From Natronorubrum halophilum (lineage in GTDB: Archaea > Halobacteriota > Halobacteria > Halobacteriales > Natrialbaceae), in NCBI RefSeq assembly GCF_003670115.1, contig NZ_QQTY01000001.1:248001-312000 (forward strand): a stretch of 64,000 bases of DNA. The letters are read 5' to 3'. The number at the start of each line of letters is the position of its first letter. The stretch's first letter is position 1. The notes beneath the pieces are model-generated. The model was not told the origin of the DNA and did not search any database. It worked only from the letters and a program-made list of their open reading frames with translations. A program made the position numbers and the translations under genes. Positions 45,504 to 54,204 of the stretch are shown here, one piece after another.

Positions 45504-46151
45504 TCAGTTCGTGATGTCCTCGAGTTGCCGGTCGCGCTCCGCGGCGCTCTCGGTTACCCGTTCGCCGAACTCGTCGACGCGGTCTTTGATCTCCTCGCGC
45601 GTCGCCTCGGGCGAGAACGTCTCCGACATCGTCAACAGCCGAACGAACGCGCGGAGTTCCTCGTCCGTAAGCTGGGCGAACTCCTCGTTCTCGAGTTTCT
45701 CGACGACCTCGTCGACGTCGATCTGGCCGACCGGTTTGACGTTGAACTCGACGTTCACCATCCGATAGTTCGAACCGGCGAGTTGCTGTTCGGCCTTCCC
45801 GACGCCCTCCGAGAGCATGTCCTTGAACGGCGTGTGATAGCCCATCGTTCCGAGATGGAGGAAGGCGAGCATGTCGGTGATTCCCTGCGTGTAGGCGTCG
45901 CGCCCCTCGTCGTCGGGGTCGAAGACCGTATTCAGGTCACGTTCTTCCAGATACTCGAAGAGGATGCTGAAATCGAGAACCGCGTTGCGAACCCGGCGTC
46001 GAATCCGGTTTCGCTTCTGTTTTTTCGAATGATCCGTGTAGTCCGTTTTCCGGCCGAGCAGGAAATCACGGTCGGAGGGCGTGAGAATTCCGCGCGGTCG
46101 ATCCGAGTCCGCCGCCGTTCGTAACGACTCCGGCACGTCATCCTGGCTCAT
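45504..46151 (-). CDS. Conserved haloarchaeal protein of unknown function
   Basis: 215 aa, soluble, highly charged, starting MSQDDVPESLRTAADSDRP. It contains a SDRDFLLGRKTDYTDHSKKQKRNRIRRRVRNAVLDF segment (basic helix), then an acidic helical body and an ending rich in Glu/Arg helices. I know no assigned function. It is encoded between the BCCT and the second M20 gene on the same strand, probably with its own promoter. Confidence 0.7.
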   Translation of the reverse strand: MSQDDVPESLRTAADSDRPRGILTPSDRDFLLGRKTDYTDHSKKQKRNRIRRRVRNAVLDFSILFEYLEERDLNTVFDPDDEGRDAYTQGITDMLAFLHLGTMGYHTPFKDMLSEGVGKAEQQLAGSNYRMVNVEFNVKPVGQIDVDEVVEKLENEEFAQLTDEELRAFVRLLTMSETFSPEATREEIKDRVDEFGERVTESAAERDRQLEDITN

Positions 46152-46239
46152 ATCTGGTACACAGGGAGCACGCGAATTAACGTTTCTGATCCGCCGAACG
46201 TGATGGTTGTCAAACAGATCGGCGCTCCGAAGAGCCCTG

Positions 46240-47520
46240 CTAGGGCCGCCGTCGGGAGAGTTCGACCGCGGTATCGGCGAGCACCGACACGCCGATCTCG
46301 AGGCTCTCTTCGTCGATATCGAACGTCGGCGTGTGGTGGCTCGTCGGGTGGTCCGACCCGACGAGGACGTACGACGCCAACCCGTTGTCACTTTGGACGC
46401 GCTCCATCAGGTAGGTGACGTCTTCGCTCGCGCCGAAGTCGGTCGTCGGAACCACCGACTCGACCCCCGAAATCTCCCAGGCTACGTCGCCGACGAGCGC
46501 CCGGAGCGCCGGATGGCTGTCGACGCGCGGCGACTCCCCGAGGACCCGCGGCGTGACGTCGCAATCGTGCATCTCGGCGGCGGCGTACAGAACGCGCTCG
46601 AGTTCCGTCCGAGTGTACTCCATCAGCGCCGTCGTCTCGCCGCGGACTTCGGCCTCGAGCGACACCTCCTCGGCGATGACGTTGCTCGCGGTGCCGCCTT
46701 CGATCTGCCCGACGTTCACGCGGGTCATCCCGTCGCTGTGACGGGGAATCGCGTACGCGTTCTGGATCGACGTCGCAGCCGCCTGCATCGCGTTCGCGCC
46801 CGCGTTCGGCGCTTTGCCGGCGTGGGCGCTCGCCCCTTCGAACGTCGCGGTGAGGTGCGCCATCGCCAGTGGCTTTTCGATCCCGGCGACGATCTCGCCG
46901 GTCGGATGGTCCAGACCGAGGTGGACCGCGAGGAGGTAGTCGACGTCGTCGAGATAGCCGCCCGCGGCCATCGCCTTGCCGCCGCCGGAGATCTCCTCTG
47001 CGGGCTGGAAGAACACCTTCAACGTCCCCGTAAAGTCGCTGTGTTTGACGGTCTCTATGGTTCCGAGCCCCATCGCGACGTGAGCGTCGTGGCCGCAGGC
47101 GTGCATGTAGCCGTCGTGTTCGGATCGAAAGCCTTCGGCGGCCGGTCGGTGGTCGTCGGCAGCCGATTCCGTCATCGAGATCGCATCGAGATCGACGCGC
47201 AACCCGATACAGGGGCCCGAGCCCTGCTCGAGGACCGCCACGACGCCCGTGTGACCCCCGTCGGTGCGCTCGAGAATGTCCGACCGAACCCCCGCCTCGC
47301 GCGCTCGCTCGAGCCACGGCTCGAGTTCCGTCTCCGACGGGACGGCCATGCGCTCGTCGGTCGCCAGCGACTCGCGACCGACGGCGATCTCGTCGACGCC
47401 GAGCCGCTCGAGTTCGTCGACGACCCGAGCCGTCGTCTGGAACTCGCGCCAGCCGGGTTCCGGGTGACGGTGGAACGCCCGCCGTAAGTCGCGCAATCTG
47501 GTGGGCAGATCGTAGGACAT
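46240..47520 (-). CDS. M20 family amidohydrolase / deacylase, second copy
   Basis: 426 aa, close paralog of the 39015 product: LRRAFHRHPEPGWREFQTTARVV at the N-terminus, GLRVDLDAI, HACGHDAHVAMG, QPAEEISGGG, SAHAGKAPNAGANAMQA and SHHTPTFDIDEE. All M20 metal ligands are present. Two deacylases on one island may split the alpha- and gamma-N-acetyl-diaminobutyrate isomers or act on different acyl amino acids (inference). Confidence 0.85.
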   Translation of the reverse strand: MSYDLPTRLRDLRRAFHRHPEPGWREFQTTARVVDELERLGVDEIAVGRESLATDERMAVPSETELEPWLERAREAGVRSDILERTDGGHTGVVAVLEQGSGPCIGLRVDLDAISMTESAADDHRPAAEGFRSEHDGYMHACGHDAHVAMGLGTIETVKHSDFTGTLKVFFQPAEEISGGGKAMAAGGYLDDVDYLLAVHLGLDHPTGEIVAGIEKPLAMAHLTATFEGASAHAGKAPNAGANAMQAAATSIQNAYAIPRHSDGMTRVNVGQIEGGTASNVIAEEVSLEAEVRGETTALMEYTRTELERVLYAAAEMHDCDVTPRVLGESPRVDSHPALRALVGDVAWEISGVESVVPTTDFGASEDVTYLMERVQSDNGLASYVLVGSDHPTSHHTPTFDIDEESLEIGVSVLADTAVELSRRRP

Positions 47521-47727
47521 TGTTGCCGCATCTAGGCGGAGGAGCTACTTAGTCGTGATCAATAATCGGATAGAGACGATCGCCGTGAGAGTGCTTATAG
47601 CTGGTAGGATAGCCTAGAAGGGAGCCGTCGATCGCTCTTTCAAGAGCCCACAGAAGTCGATTCGTGGGCGCAAATTCCCGTTTGGTGCCCGCCAAATTCT
47701 CACGGGGGTTTACTTCGGTCTCACGCC

Positions 47728-48345
47728 ATGCCCGAAACAGCGATGACGACCCTCCCCGTGTGGATCGAGGACCGAATCGACCCCACGCTCGAGAAAAAAC
47801 TCACGCAGCGCCACGTCGTCGAGGTCATGCTCGAGGCCGAGCGACCGTTCTTCTCCATCCAGCAACTGCAGGCGCTGGTGGGGCCGACGGTGAGCAAGGA
47901 AACTATTCGAAACCGGCTCAACGAACTCCGCGAGATCGACGTCGTGGCCGCCGAGACCTATCCCGAGACGATCACGCTCTACTACGTGAACCATCCCGAA
48001 TCCAACTGGCCGCTCTCGCCTGAGGGCCGGCAGGCGCTCGCGTACGACTCGCCGCTCGAGACGCTCTCGCTGGGCGACTTCCTCCGACTCCGGAACCCTG
48101 CCGGTATCAGAACGCTAGTCCTCGCGGGGTTTCAGCTCACGCTCGTGCTGTTCAGTACCGGCGTCCTCCTGTGGGCGCTCGGACTCGACGCGCCGGTCTC
48201 GGCAACCTCGGCGATGGCGGAAGCCGCTGGAAACCTCTTCGTCGTCTGTCTGGTGTTGCTCGTCGCCGAACGCATTGCCCGAGCGGTTCGCGACGGCGGC
48301 CGCGATAGTGCCGTCTCGGCTACCGAGCGGTCCACGCCGAAGTGA
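47728..48345 (+). CDS. Winged-helix protein with C-terminal membrane anchor
   Basis: 205 aa (ATG at 47743 is an alternative start). An N-terminal HTH region (FSIQQLQALVGPTVSKETIRNRLNELREIDVVAAETYPETITLYYV) is followed by two hydrophobic segments (TLVLAGFQLTLVLFSTGVLLWAL and AAGNLFVVCLVLLVAERIA). Membrane-bound DNA-binding regulators with this plan occur in haloarchaea. Target unknown. It is divergent from the M20 gene. Confidence 0.7.
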   Translation: MPETAMTTLPVWIEDRIDPTLEKKLTQRHVVEVMLEAERPFFSIQQLQALVGPTVSKETIRNRLNELREIDVVAAETYPETITLYYVNHPESNWPLSPEGRQALAYDSPLETLSLGDFLRLRNPAGIRTLVLAGFQLTLVLFSTGVLLWALGLDAPVSATSAMAEAAGNLFVVCLVLLVAERIARAVRDGGRDSAVSATERSTPK

Positions 48346-48396
48346 CGAGTCGAGAGTGCCACCCACGAGAACACGACAGTAGATTACAACGATACG

Positions 48397-48912
48397 ATGT
48401 CCACGAATACGTCACCGACCGACTCGCCGTCGAACGAACCGTCTCCGTCCGAACAGTCGTCGACGCCGCCCGGCCCGGCACTCTTGGCCGAGCGATCGCT
48501 GCTCGGCATCTTCGTCCACTTCTTCGCGATCGTTCCGTTGTGGGGCGTTCTCGTCGCCGGACTGGTGTACCGGTTCTCGAGTCACGAGTTCACTCGAGCC
48601 AACGCGCGAAACGCCTTCAACTGGCAACTGCTCGTCACGGGATCGATCGCGGCGACGTTGCTCGGGGTGTTCGGCCTGTCGGCACTGGTCGACCGAGTCG
48701 CTCTGCCCGGATTGATCGAAACCCTCGTCTTCCTTCCAGTGCTCGCTGTCATGATCCTCATGTTCGCGCTCACGTGGCTGAACTTCATCTTCCCGTTCGT
48801 CGCGATGGGAAAGGCGATCTTCGGTGGCGCGTGGAACTACCTGTTCGTCCCCGATTTCCTCCGACTCGTCGCGACACGCACGCGATTCGGGCAGAAATAT
48901 AGTAACAACTGA
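48397..48912 (+). CDS. DUF4870 family membrane protein
   Basis: 171 aa: a Ser/Pro-rich N-terminus, then four hydrophobic segments with HFFAIVPLWGVLVAGLVYRF, RANARNAFNWQL (family signature) and LTWLNFIFPFVAMGKAI. Function unknown. The last codons and the stop (YSNN-stop) fall inside the left inverted repeat of the MITE-like element starting at 48898, so the natural C-terminus may have been altered by that insertion. Confidence 0.75.
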   Translation: MSTNTSPTDSPSNEPSPSEQSSTPPGPALLAERSLLGIFVHFFAIVPLWGVLVAGLVYRFSSHEFTRANARNAFNWQLLVTGSIAATLLGVFGLSALVDRVALPGLIETLVFLPVLAVMILMFALTWLNFIFPFVAMGKAIFGGAWNYLFVPDFLRLVATRTRFGQKYSNN

Positions 48913-48981
48913 AACGATTTACACACTGATCGTACAGCTGTCGTGCGATCAGCTGTGCATTGACGTTCAGTGGCTACTATA
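48898..48981. repeat. MITE-like inverted-repeat element, copy A
   Basis: The termini read TATAGTAACAACTGAAACG... and ...GTTCAGTGGCTACTATA, forming imperfect inverted repeats of about 35 bp around a short centre (ACAGCTGTCGTG). The element lies between two convergent genes and covers the stop codon of the DUF4870 gene. Related copies are at 57875 and 58876. Confidence 0.7.
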
Positions 48982-48997
48982 GTGTGCGAGGTGAGTC

Positions 48998-49387
48998 TTA
49001 GCCGAGGTACGCGATCGCGTCCAACTCGACGCGAACGTCCTCGGGCAGCCGCGAGACCTCCACGCAGACGCGCGCTGGCGGTTCCTCGTCGAACTTCGCG
49101 CCGTAGGCCTCGTTGACCGCGTCGTAGTCCTCGAGATCGGTCAGATAGACGGTGACTTTGACGACGTCGGCGAGGCCGTCGCCGCCGGCTTCGTCGACGA
49201 CGGTCGCGATGTTCTCGAGTACCCGATCGGTTTGCTCTTGAACATTGCCGTCGACGACCTCGCCGGTTTCGGGATCGACGGGGCCGTAGCCGGAGACGTA
49301 GCACGTGTCGCCGGCGCGGACGCCCTGCGAATAGGGGTTGTCGTTGCTCGGTGCGCCGTCGGTTTCGATGGGGTCTGTGTCGGACAT
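48998..49387 (-). CDS. RidA family enamine/imine deaminase
   Basis: 129 aa. The RidA signature is PARVCVEVSRLPEDVRVELDAIAYL, with the substrate-binding Arg in ARVCVEV; SGYGPVDPETGEVV and NIATVVDEAGG match the family. RidA hydrolyses reactive 2-aminoacrylate-type intermediates from PLP enzymes. It lies 40 bp after the class-III aminotransferase gene on the same strand and would protect against the imines made by the dehydratase and transaminases of the island. Confidence 0.9.
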   Translation of the reverse strand: MSDTDPIETDGAPSNDNPYSQGVRAGDTCYVSGYGPVDPETGEVVDGNVQEQTDRVLENIATVVDEAGGDGLADVVKVTVYLTDLEDYDAVNEAYGAKFDEEPPARVCVEVSRLPEDVRVELDAIAYLG

Positions 49388-49427
49388 GGTGAACTCGAAA
49401 TTCGGATCCGAGACCGAGACGACCGGT

Positions 49428-50810
49428 TCAGGCCGCCTGAGTCGCGTCGGTAGTCGCGTGTTCGATCGCCTCGACCACGATATCGAGCGCCGTTTCCGCC
49501 AGATCGTGCGTGAGCACGAGCGGCGGCAGGAATCGAAGGACGTTGCCGTGTCGGCCGGCCGTCCAGATCAGGACGCCGCGCTCGAAGCAGTACTGCTGGA
49601 TCGCGTCGACGACGTCGCCGTCGGGCGCACCGGTTTCGTCGACGAACTCGGCCCCGATGAACAGCCCCTCGCCGCGGATCTCGGCGAGGCGGTCGGTTTC
49701 GTCGGCGGCATCGCGAAGCCGGCCCCGAATGTATTCGCCGAGTTCGCGCGCGTGTTCGAGCAGGTCGTGTTCCTGAATGTACTCGATGGCGCGGGTGCCG
49801 GCTCGCATGCCGACGACGTGGCCGCGGTAGGTGCCGGCGTGGTCGCCCGGACCCCACGTGTCGAGGTCCTCGTGGTACATCGTCGCCGACAGCGGGAAGC
49901 CGACGCCGCCGAGCGCCTTGGCGGAGGTCATCACGTCCGGCGTAACGCCCGCCCAGTCACTGGCCCACCACTCGCCGGTGCGGCCGAGCCCGCTTTGAAT
50001 CTCGTCGAAAACGAGGACGACGTCGTTGTCGGTCGCGATCTCGCGAAGCCCGCGGAGGAACCCGTCCGGCGGGGTGATGATCCCGCCCTCGCCCTGGATC
50101 GGTTCGACGATGATCCCCGCCGGGTTAGCCAGCCCGCCGTAGGGATCTTCCACGATGGCCCGAACCTCCTCGAGCGCGTGATCGACGGCCTCCTGGGGCG
50201 TCTTGTCCTGCCGGAACGGGTACGGATACGGCGCGTGAACGACGTCCGAAAGCAGCGGCGTGTAGTGGCCCTTGAACTTCTTGTTCGAGGTGACGCTCAT
50301 CGCGCCCGTCGTCGCGCCGTGATAGGCACCGCGGAACGCGATGAGGCCGTCGCCGCCCGTGTTGTATTTCGCCAACTTGATCGACGCCTCGATGGCGTCG
50401 CTGCCGGTCGGGCCGCCGAAGACGACCTTGTTCCGGTCCCGTAGCCCGGCGGGCGCGATCTCGTTGAGTTTCTCGATCAACTCGAGGCGCGCTTCCGTCG
50501 GAAAGTCGACCGTGTGGACGAACTTGTCCGCCTGCTCGTGGACGGCCTCGAGCACGTAGGGGTTCGAGTGCCCGACGTTGAGCACGCCGATCCCCGCAAA
50601 GAGATCGATGAAGGTGTTTCCGTCGGCGTCGCGAACCGTCGCGCCCTTCCCTTCCTCGAAGGCGATGGGAATATCGTCCGGGTACGCGACCGCGTTGCTG
50701 TCGATTTCGTCCTGTTTCTCGAGCAGCGCTCGGGTGTTCGGCCCGGGGACGGAGTCGACGTTCGGTGCGTCGTCGAAGTGAATGTCGTCGATCGGCGGTC
50801 CTGCCGTCAT
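49428..50810 (-). CDS. Class-III aminotransferase, diaminobutyrate transaminase-like (DoeD/EctB type)
   Basis: 460 aa. Fold-type I motifs are [62 protein letters not shown] and the catalytic Lys in TSAKALGG. The [10 protein letters not shown] stretch is characteristic of 2,4-diaminobutyrate:2-oxoglutarate transaminases. In ectoine breakdown DoeD converts diaminobutyrate to aspartate semialdehyde. A strong Shine-Dalgarno (GAGGTGA) precedes the start, unlike the leaderless neighbours. RidA follows in the operon. Confidence 0.85.
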   Translation of the reverse strand: MTAGPPIDDIHFDDAPNVDSVPGPNTRALLEKQDEIDSNAVAYPDDIPIAFEEGKGATVRDADGNTFIDLFAGIGVLNVGHSNPYVLEAVHEQADKFVHTVDFPTEARLELIEKLNEIAPAGLRDRNKVVFGGPTGSDAIEASIKLAKYNTGGDGLIAFRGAYHGATTGAMSVTSNKKFKGHYTPLLSDVVHAPYPYPFRQDKTPQEAVDHALEEVRAIVEDPYGGLANPAGIIVEPIQGEGGIITPPDGFLRGLREIATDNDVVLVFDEIQSGLGRTGEWWASDWAGVTPDVMTSAKALGGVGFPLSATMYHEDLDTWGPGDHAGTYRGHVVGMRAGTRAIEYIQEHDLLEHARELGEYIRGRLRDAADETDRLAEIRGEGLFIGAEFVDETGAPDGDVVDAIQQYCFERGVLIWTAGRHGNVLRFLPPLVLTHDLAETALDIVVEAIEHATTDATQAA

Positions 50811-51100
50811 AGGTCACCTCAGGTGAAACAGATATTAATAACTTGTCCACAGTATCCATAGAACGTGTATACAAATATTGAATGGTTCCGCGTTACCGAA
50901 GCGCAGCGTCGGCCACGGTGAGTTCGAATCGCACGCCGTCGGGCAGCGGTCAGTGCTCCTCGGATGGAGGTCAGTACTTCTCGGACGGAGATCAGCGATC
51001 AGCTTCGACCTCGGCCGGTCCCGTCCGTTCGCGACGCGGCGAACGATCCGGTCCGAGAGACGTACAAACTCCCTTATAATTGGCGACCAAACTGCCGAGC
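50811..51100. other. Divergent promoter region
   Basis: Leftward: TTATTAATATCTG about 35 bp from the aminotransferase start, plus the CACCTGAGGTG hairpin overlapping its ribosome site. Rightward: TTATAAT for the proline dehydrogenase. In between are short direct repeats of a GGTCAGT/CTCGGA type (50945-50990). No gene seen. Confidence 0.5.
51074..51080 (+). promoter_or_regulatory. TATA box of the proline dehydrogenase gene
   Basis: TTATAAT ends 20 bp before the ATG at 51101, a leaderless arrangement that argues against the upstream TTG start. Confidence 0.5.
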
Positions 51101-51973
51101 ATGATCCCTCCGATCGCGAACCGCTTCGTCGCGGGAGAGGGGCCGGCACAGGCCCTCGAGCACGTACAACGACTCAACGAGCGAAACGTCGCGGCGATCG
51201 TCAACCTGCTGGGCGAACACTACGACGAGCGCCCGCCCGTTCGATCCGACGCGGGGGAGTACCGGGCGCTTGCCGGCGACATCGCGAACTCCGATCTCGA
51301 GGCCTGCATCTCGGTCAAACCCTCACAGCTGGGGCTCGATCTGGGCGAAGACGTCTTTCGCGAGGAACTCTGGGGCGTGGTCGACGCGGCGGCCGAACAC
51401 GGCGTCTTCGTCTGGATCGATATGGAGGACTACACGACGACCGACGCGACGCTGGACGCCTTCGAGGAGCTCGCCCGCGAGTACGGCGAAACCGGGCGAT
51501 CCTCGTCGGATCAGGGATCCGACGCCGGTGTCGGGCTCTGCGTCCAGGCGAATCTCAAACGCACTCGCGCGGACGTCGAACGACTCGCGGACGTGCCCGG
51601 AAAGGTTCGGTTCGTCAAAGGGGCATACAACGAACCGGCCGACGTCGCCTACCAGGACTCGGAACGGATCAACCGAGAGTACGAAACCCTTCTCGAGTAC
51701 GCGTTCGAACACTACGACGGCGGAATCGCGGTCGGGAGTCACGACCCGGCGATGATCGACCGCGCGATCGAACTTCACGAGCAACACGGTACCGACTTCG
51801 AGATCCAGATGCTCATGGGGGTTCGCGAGACGGCCCAGTACGACCTCGCCGAGGAGTATTCCGTCTATCAGTACGTTCCCTACGGCGATCGGTGGAAATC
51901 GTACTTCTATCGCCGCGTCACCGAACGGAAGGAAAACGTCTGGTTCGCCCTCAGGGCGATCCTCGGACGCTAA
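51101..51973 (+). CDS. Proline dehydrogenase
   Basis: 290 aa beta/alpha-barrel: MIPPIANRFVAGEGP, SVKPSQLGLDLG, VWIDMEDYTTTDATLDAF, GLCVQANLKRTRADVERL, KVRFVKGAYNEP and the C-terminal YVPYGDRWKSYFYRRVTERKEN flavin-binding helix, all PRODH hallmarks. It oxidises proline to pyrroline-5-carboxylate with FAD. It is placed beside the osmolyte and amino-acid catabolism genes and suits use of compatible solutes and amino acids as nutrients. Confidence 0.9.
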   Translation: MIPPIANRFVAGEGPAQALEHVQRLNERNVAAIVNLLGEHYDERPPVRSDAGEYRALAGDIANSDLEACISVKPSQLGLDLGEDVFREELWGVVDAAAEHGVFVWIDMEDYTTTDATLDAFEELAREYGETGRSSSDQGSDAGVGLCVQANLKRTRADVERLADVPGKVRFVKGAYNEPADVAYQDSERINREYETLLEYAFEHYDGGIAVGSHDPAMIDRAIELHEQHGTDFEIQMLMGVRETAQYDLAEEYSVYQYVPYGDRWKSYFYRRVTERKENVWFALRAILGR

Positions 51974-52012
51974 AGGGAAGGGCTCATTAGCCCCTAGTGT
52001 GAGGTGGCGTAC

Positions 52013-52750
52013 ATGGCTTCGTGGAAACGGGATTTCGCGAGCGGGCTGATCGTTCTCGGTCCCATTCTCGTTACCCTTTACGTTATCTACTGGCTCTACG
52101 GAATCGTCGCCGGGATCACTCCCGGTCTCATCCTCGATTCGGGGGCCCTGAGACCGCTCATTCCCGGGGACGGCTCGCAGGCCGTGCAGACTCGCGAGCA
52201 ACTCGCACAGTTCCTCCGCGTCATCGTCGCCCTGACCGTCTTCGTCATCCTCACCTTCTCGGTCGGATACCTCATGCGGACCACCGTCGGCGGACTCGTC
52301 GAACGGGTCGTCGACAACGTGGCGAACCGCGTCCCCGTGATACGGGTCGTCTACAACGCGTCGAAGATGGCCGCCGAAACCGCGTTCGGCGAGCAAGAAT
52401 CCCTCCAGAAACCCGTCAAACTCGAGACCTGGAACGGGTTATGGATGACGGCGTTCAAGACCGGGAAGACCACCGAGGACGGCCGCGAAGTGCTCTTCTT
52501 GCCGACGTCGCCGAACATCACGACGGGATTCGTCGTCGAGGTCGAACCCGAGCGGATCATCGAACTCGACGAGGACGTCGAGGACGCTCTCACCCGCGTC
52601 CTGAGCGCCGGGTTCGGCGACGCGAACCGAAACCGCGGGATGGAAGCCGGCGTCTCGATCGACGTCGTCGACGAGGCGAGAACCGACTCCCTCGAGAACT
52701 CGAAGAAGGGACACGGTGACGGCGCGGCGGCGGAGAACGACGACGATTGA
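52013..52750 (+). CDS. DUF502 family membrane protein
   Basis: 245 aa. Two TM helices (GLIVLGPILVTLYVIYWLYGIV and IVALTVFVILTFSVGYLM) come before a conserved soluble region (RVPVIRVVYNASKMAAETAF; VLFLPTSPNITTGFVVEV), the DUF502 signature. The acidic C-terminal tail of about 30 residues is haloarchaeal. Function is unsettled. The ATG at 52013 is preferred over the GTG at 52004. It starts 39 bp after the proline dehydrogenase stop. Confidence 0.85.
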   Translation: MASWKRDFASGLIVLGPILVTLYVIYWLYGIVAGITPGLILDSGALRPLIPGDGSQAVQTREQLAQFLRVIVALTVFVILTFSVGYLMRTTVGGLVERVVDNVANRVPVIRVVYNASKMAAETAFGEQESLQKPVKLETWNGLWMTAFKTGKTTEDGREVLFLPTSPNITTGFVVEVEPERIIELDEDVEDALTRVLSAGFGDANRNRGMEAGVSIDVVDEARTDSLENSKKGHGDGAAAENDDD

Positions 52751-52821
52751 GACCACACTGACGTCGCGGCCGTCGATCGCGGTACACCTATCAGTTGGAC
52801 GGCTGTCATCCCTCACTAGCG

Positions 52822-53052
52822 ATGTTTCCGGTAACCTCCACCGAATCGATATTCAGCGGTGACATGAACCCGCTCACCTATCGAGACGTCGTCATCTACG
52901 ACGAGGGCGGTCGACTCCTCTCGCCGAGTGCGGTCCATCACATCGACATCTACGACGATATTGACGAGAGCGGGGACCGGAACGCCGACGAGCGGAATGC
53001 TGACGACGACACTGGCGACGGCTATCGGACCGGCCGATTCAGCCCTCGCTGA
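52822..53052 (+). CDS. Possible small acidic protein
   Basis: 76 aa, rich in Asp in its second half (IDIYDDIDESGDRNADE). Composition and third-position GC look haloarchaeal, but I recognise no family and the start is uncertain (ATG at 52864 possible). Treat as tentative. Confidence 0.35.
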   Translation: MFPVTSTESIFSGDMNPLTYRDVVIYDEGGRLLSPSAVHHIDIYDDIDESGDRNADERNADDDTGDGYRTGRFSPR

Positions 53053-53241
53053 CGTTCGGTGAGTACCAGTAGTCGGTAATGCGGTTTCGATATTAGAGAT
53101 TAGATTTAGAAATAAAACACCCGGTTCGGTAACTGCATCTGCGGACTGACCGCTGGGATTCTTACTACCTATGGATGATGTTCGTAGCGTCGTGCAAGCC
53201 CCGAGGCGCATATTCAGCAGCGAAGCGATTACAGTTCCGGG

Positions 53242-53547
53242 TTACTTGTCATGATCATCAGTGATCTGCTCGAGAAATTGACGCACCTCGTCGAATCTCA
53301 GTCCTCGCCGTACCTCGTCTTCGAACCTGTCGAACTCGACAAGTCTCATATCCGCTAATTCGGGGAGTAGAACGTGATGGAGTTCGTAACAGATCGTGAG
53401 GTACTCCTCGGCGTCAAGAGTTTCCTCCTTCCGAAGAATCGGATCTGCAGACATCGCACTCTCATCCAGTAGCGCACGTAATACTCGCCACTGTTGTGCT
53501 GAGAGCACACGTTCGATGCGATCATCGTTACAGCGTTTCTCTCTCAC
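53242..53547 (-). CDS. Small winged-helix-like protein (DUF7344-like)
   Basis: 101 aa. A helix-rich N-terminus RIERVLSAQQWRVLRALLDES is followed by LTICYELHHVLLPELADMRLVEFD, the 'H-H-x-x-L-P-x-L' pattern seen in haloarchaeal DUF7344 proteins such as the one at 55765. Probably a small DNA-binding regulator. It starts the AT-richer regulator cluster that runs to 56.2 kb. Confidence 0.6.
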   Translation of the reverse strand: MREKRCNDDRIERVLSAQQWRVLRALLDESAMSADPILRKEETLDAEEYLTICYELHHVLLPELADMRLVEFDRFEDEVRRGLRFDEVRQFLEQITDDHDK

Positions 53548-53587
53548 GGACCTGTTATCTGCGACGACCGGTAACCCTCGTCGTCGG

Positions 53588-53773
53588 TCACTCCGAATGC
53601 TCGTTCTTTTCGACTTCCGTGACGATCACGTCCCAGTCAGGATGTTCAACCCCATTCCGACATTCGAATCCACCTTCCACATCGATTTCATTCTCGTAGG
53701 CCCTGCGAAGGAGGGCTTTCAGCTCCGCGTTTAATCCCTCCTTCGACGTAAGCGAGGTCGCCTCAGAAGTCAT
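53588..53773 (-). CDS. Small haloarchaeal protein linked to HalOD1
   Basis: 61 aa, acidic, with LNAELKALLRRAYENEIDVEGGFECRNG. Its start overlaps the stop of the HalOD1 gene by four bases (ATGA), so the two are co-translated. Short partners of this kind often follow HalOD1 genes. Function unknown. Confidence 0.65.
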   Translation of the reverse strand: MTSEATSLTSKEGLNAELKALLRRAYENEIDVEGGFECRNGVEHPDWDVIVTEVEKNEHSE

Positions 53774-54120
53774 CTTCCCGCGCCCCGTTCGTATTTCTCC
53801 GCTGTGAGTTCGTGTTCTGGTGTGATGGTAATCACACCGTAGCTGTGTGCGGTTATCGCGTGCCCCTCGTGCGTGAATGCAACGTGGGAATCTCCGTTCG
53901 TCCCGTTTCGAACGCGGACAAGCGCATCTAATTCGTCGGGGTCAATAGTAGAATAGAGCGGGTCGAGTTCAACAGGATCAGTCCCCAGTAGGTCCGCCAG
54001 CGTTGCGATAACAGCCATGCTCGCGGGTGTCTTCTCCTGATCAAATCTGGTGCGAACGGTCCCAGATTCCTGAGCGTACTCGACCGCTTCGACTCCAACC
54101 CCAGATACCTTCGTGTCCAT
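53770..54120 (-). CDS. HalOD1 output-domain protein
   Basis: 116 aa; an in-frame ATG at 54153 would add 11 residues. The HalOD1 pattern is visible: SMAVIATLADLLGTDPVELDPLYSTIDPDELDALV, then VAFTHEGHAITAHSYGVITI. HalOD1 is a haloarchaeal signalling output domain of unknown target. It forms a two-gene unit with the downstream 61-aa gene. Confidence 0.75.
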   Translation of the reverse strand: MDTKVSGVGVEAVEYAQESGTVRTRFDQEKTPASMAVIATLADLLGTDPVELDPLYSTIDPDELDALVRVRNGTNGDSHVAFTHEGHAITAHSYGVITITPEHELTAEKYERGAGR

Positions 54121-54204
54121 CGCTACTGATTCTAGGCGTTTGAGTCGATTCAATAGGGTTACTGATTATACAGTGGGTTTAATAGGGGGCGACTATCCGA
54201 ACGG

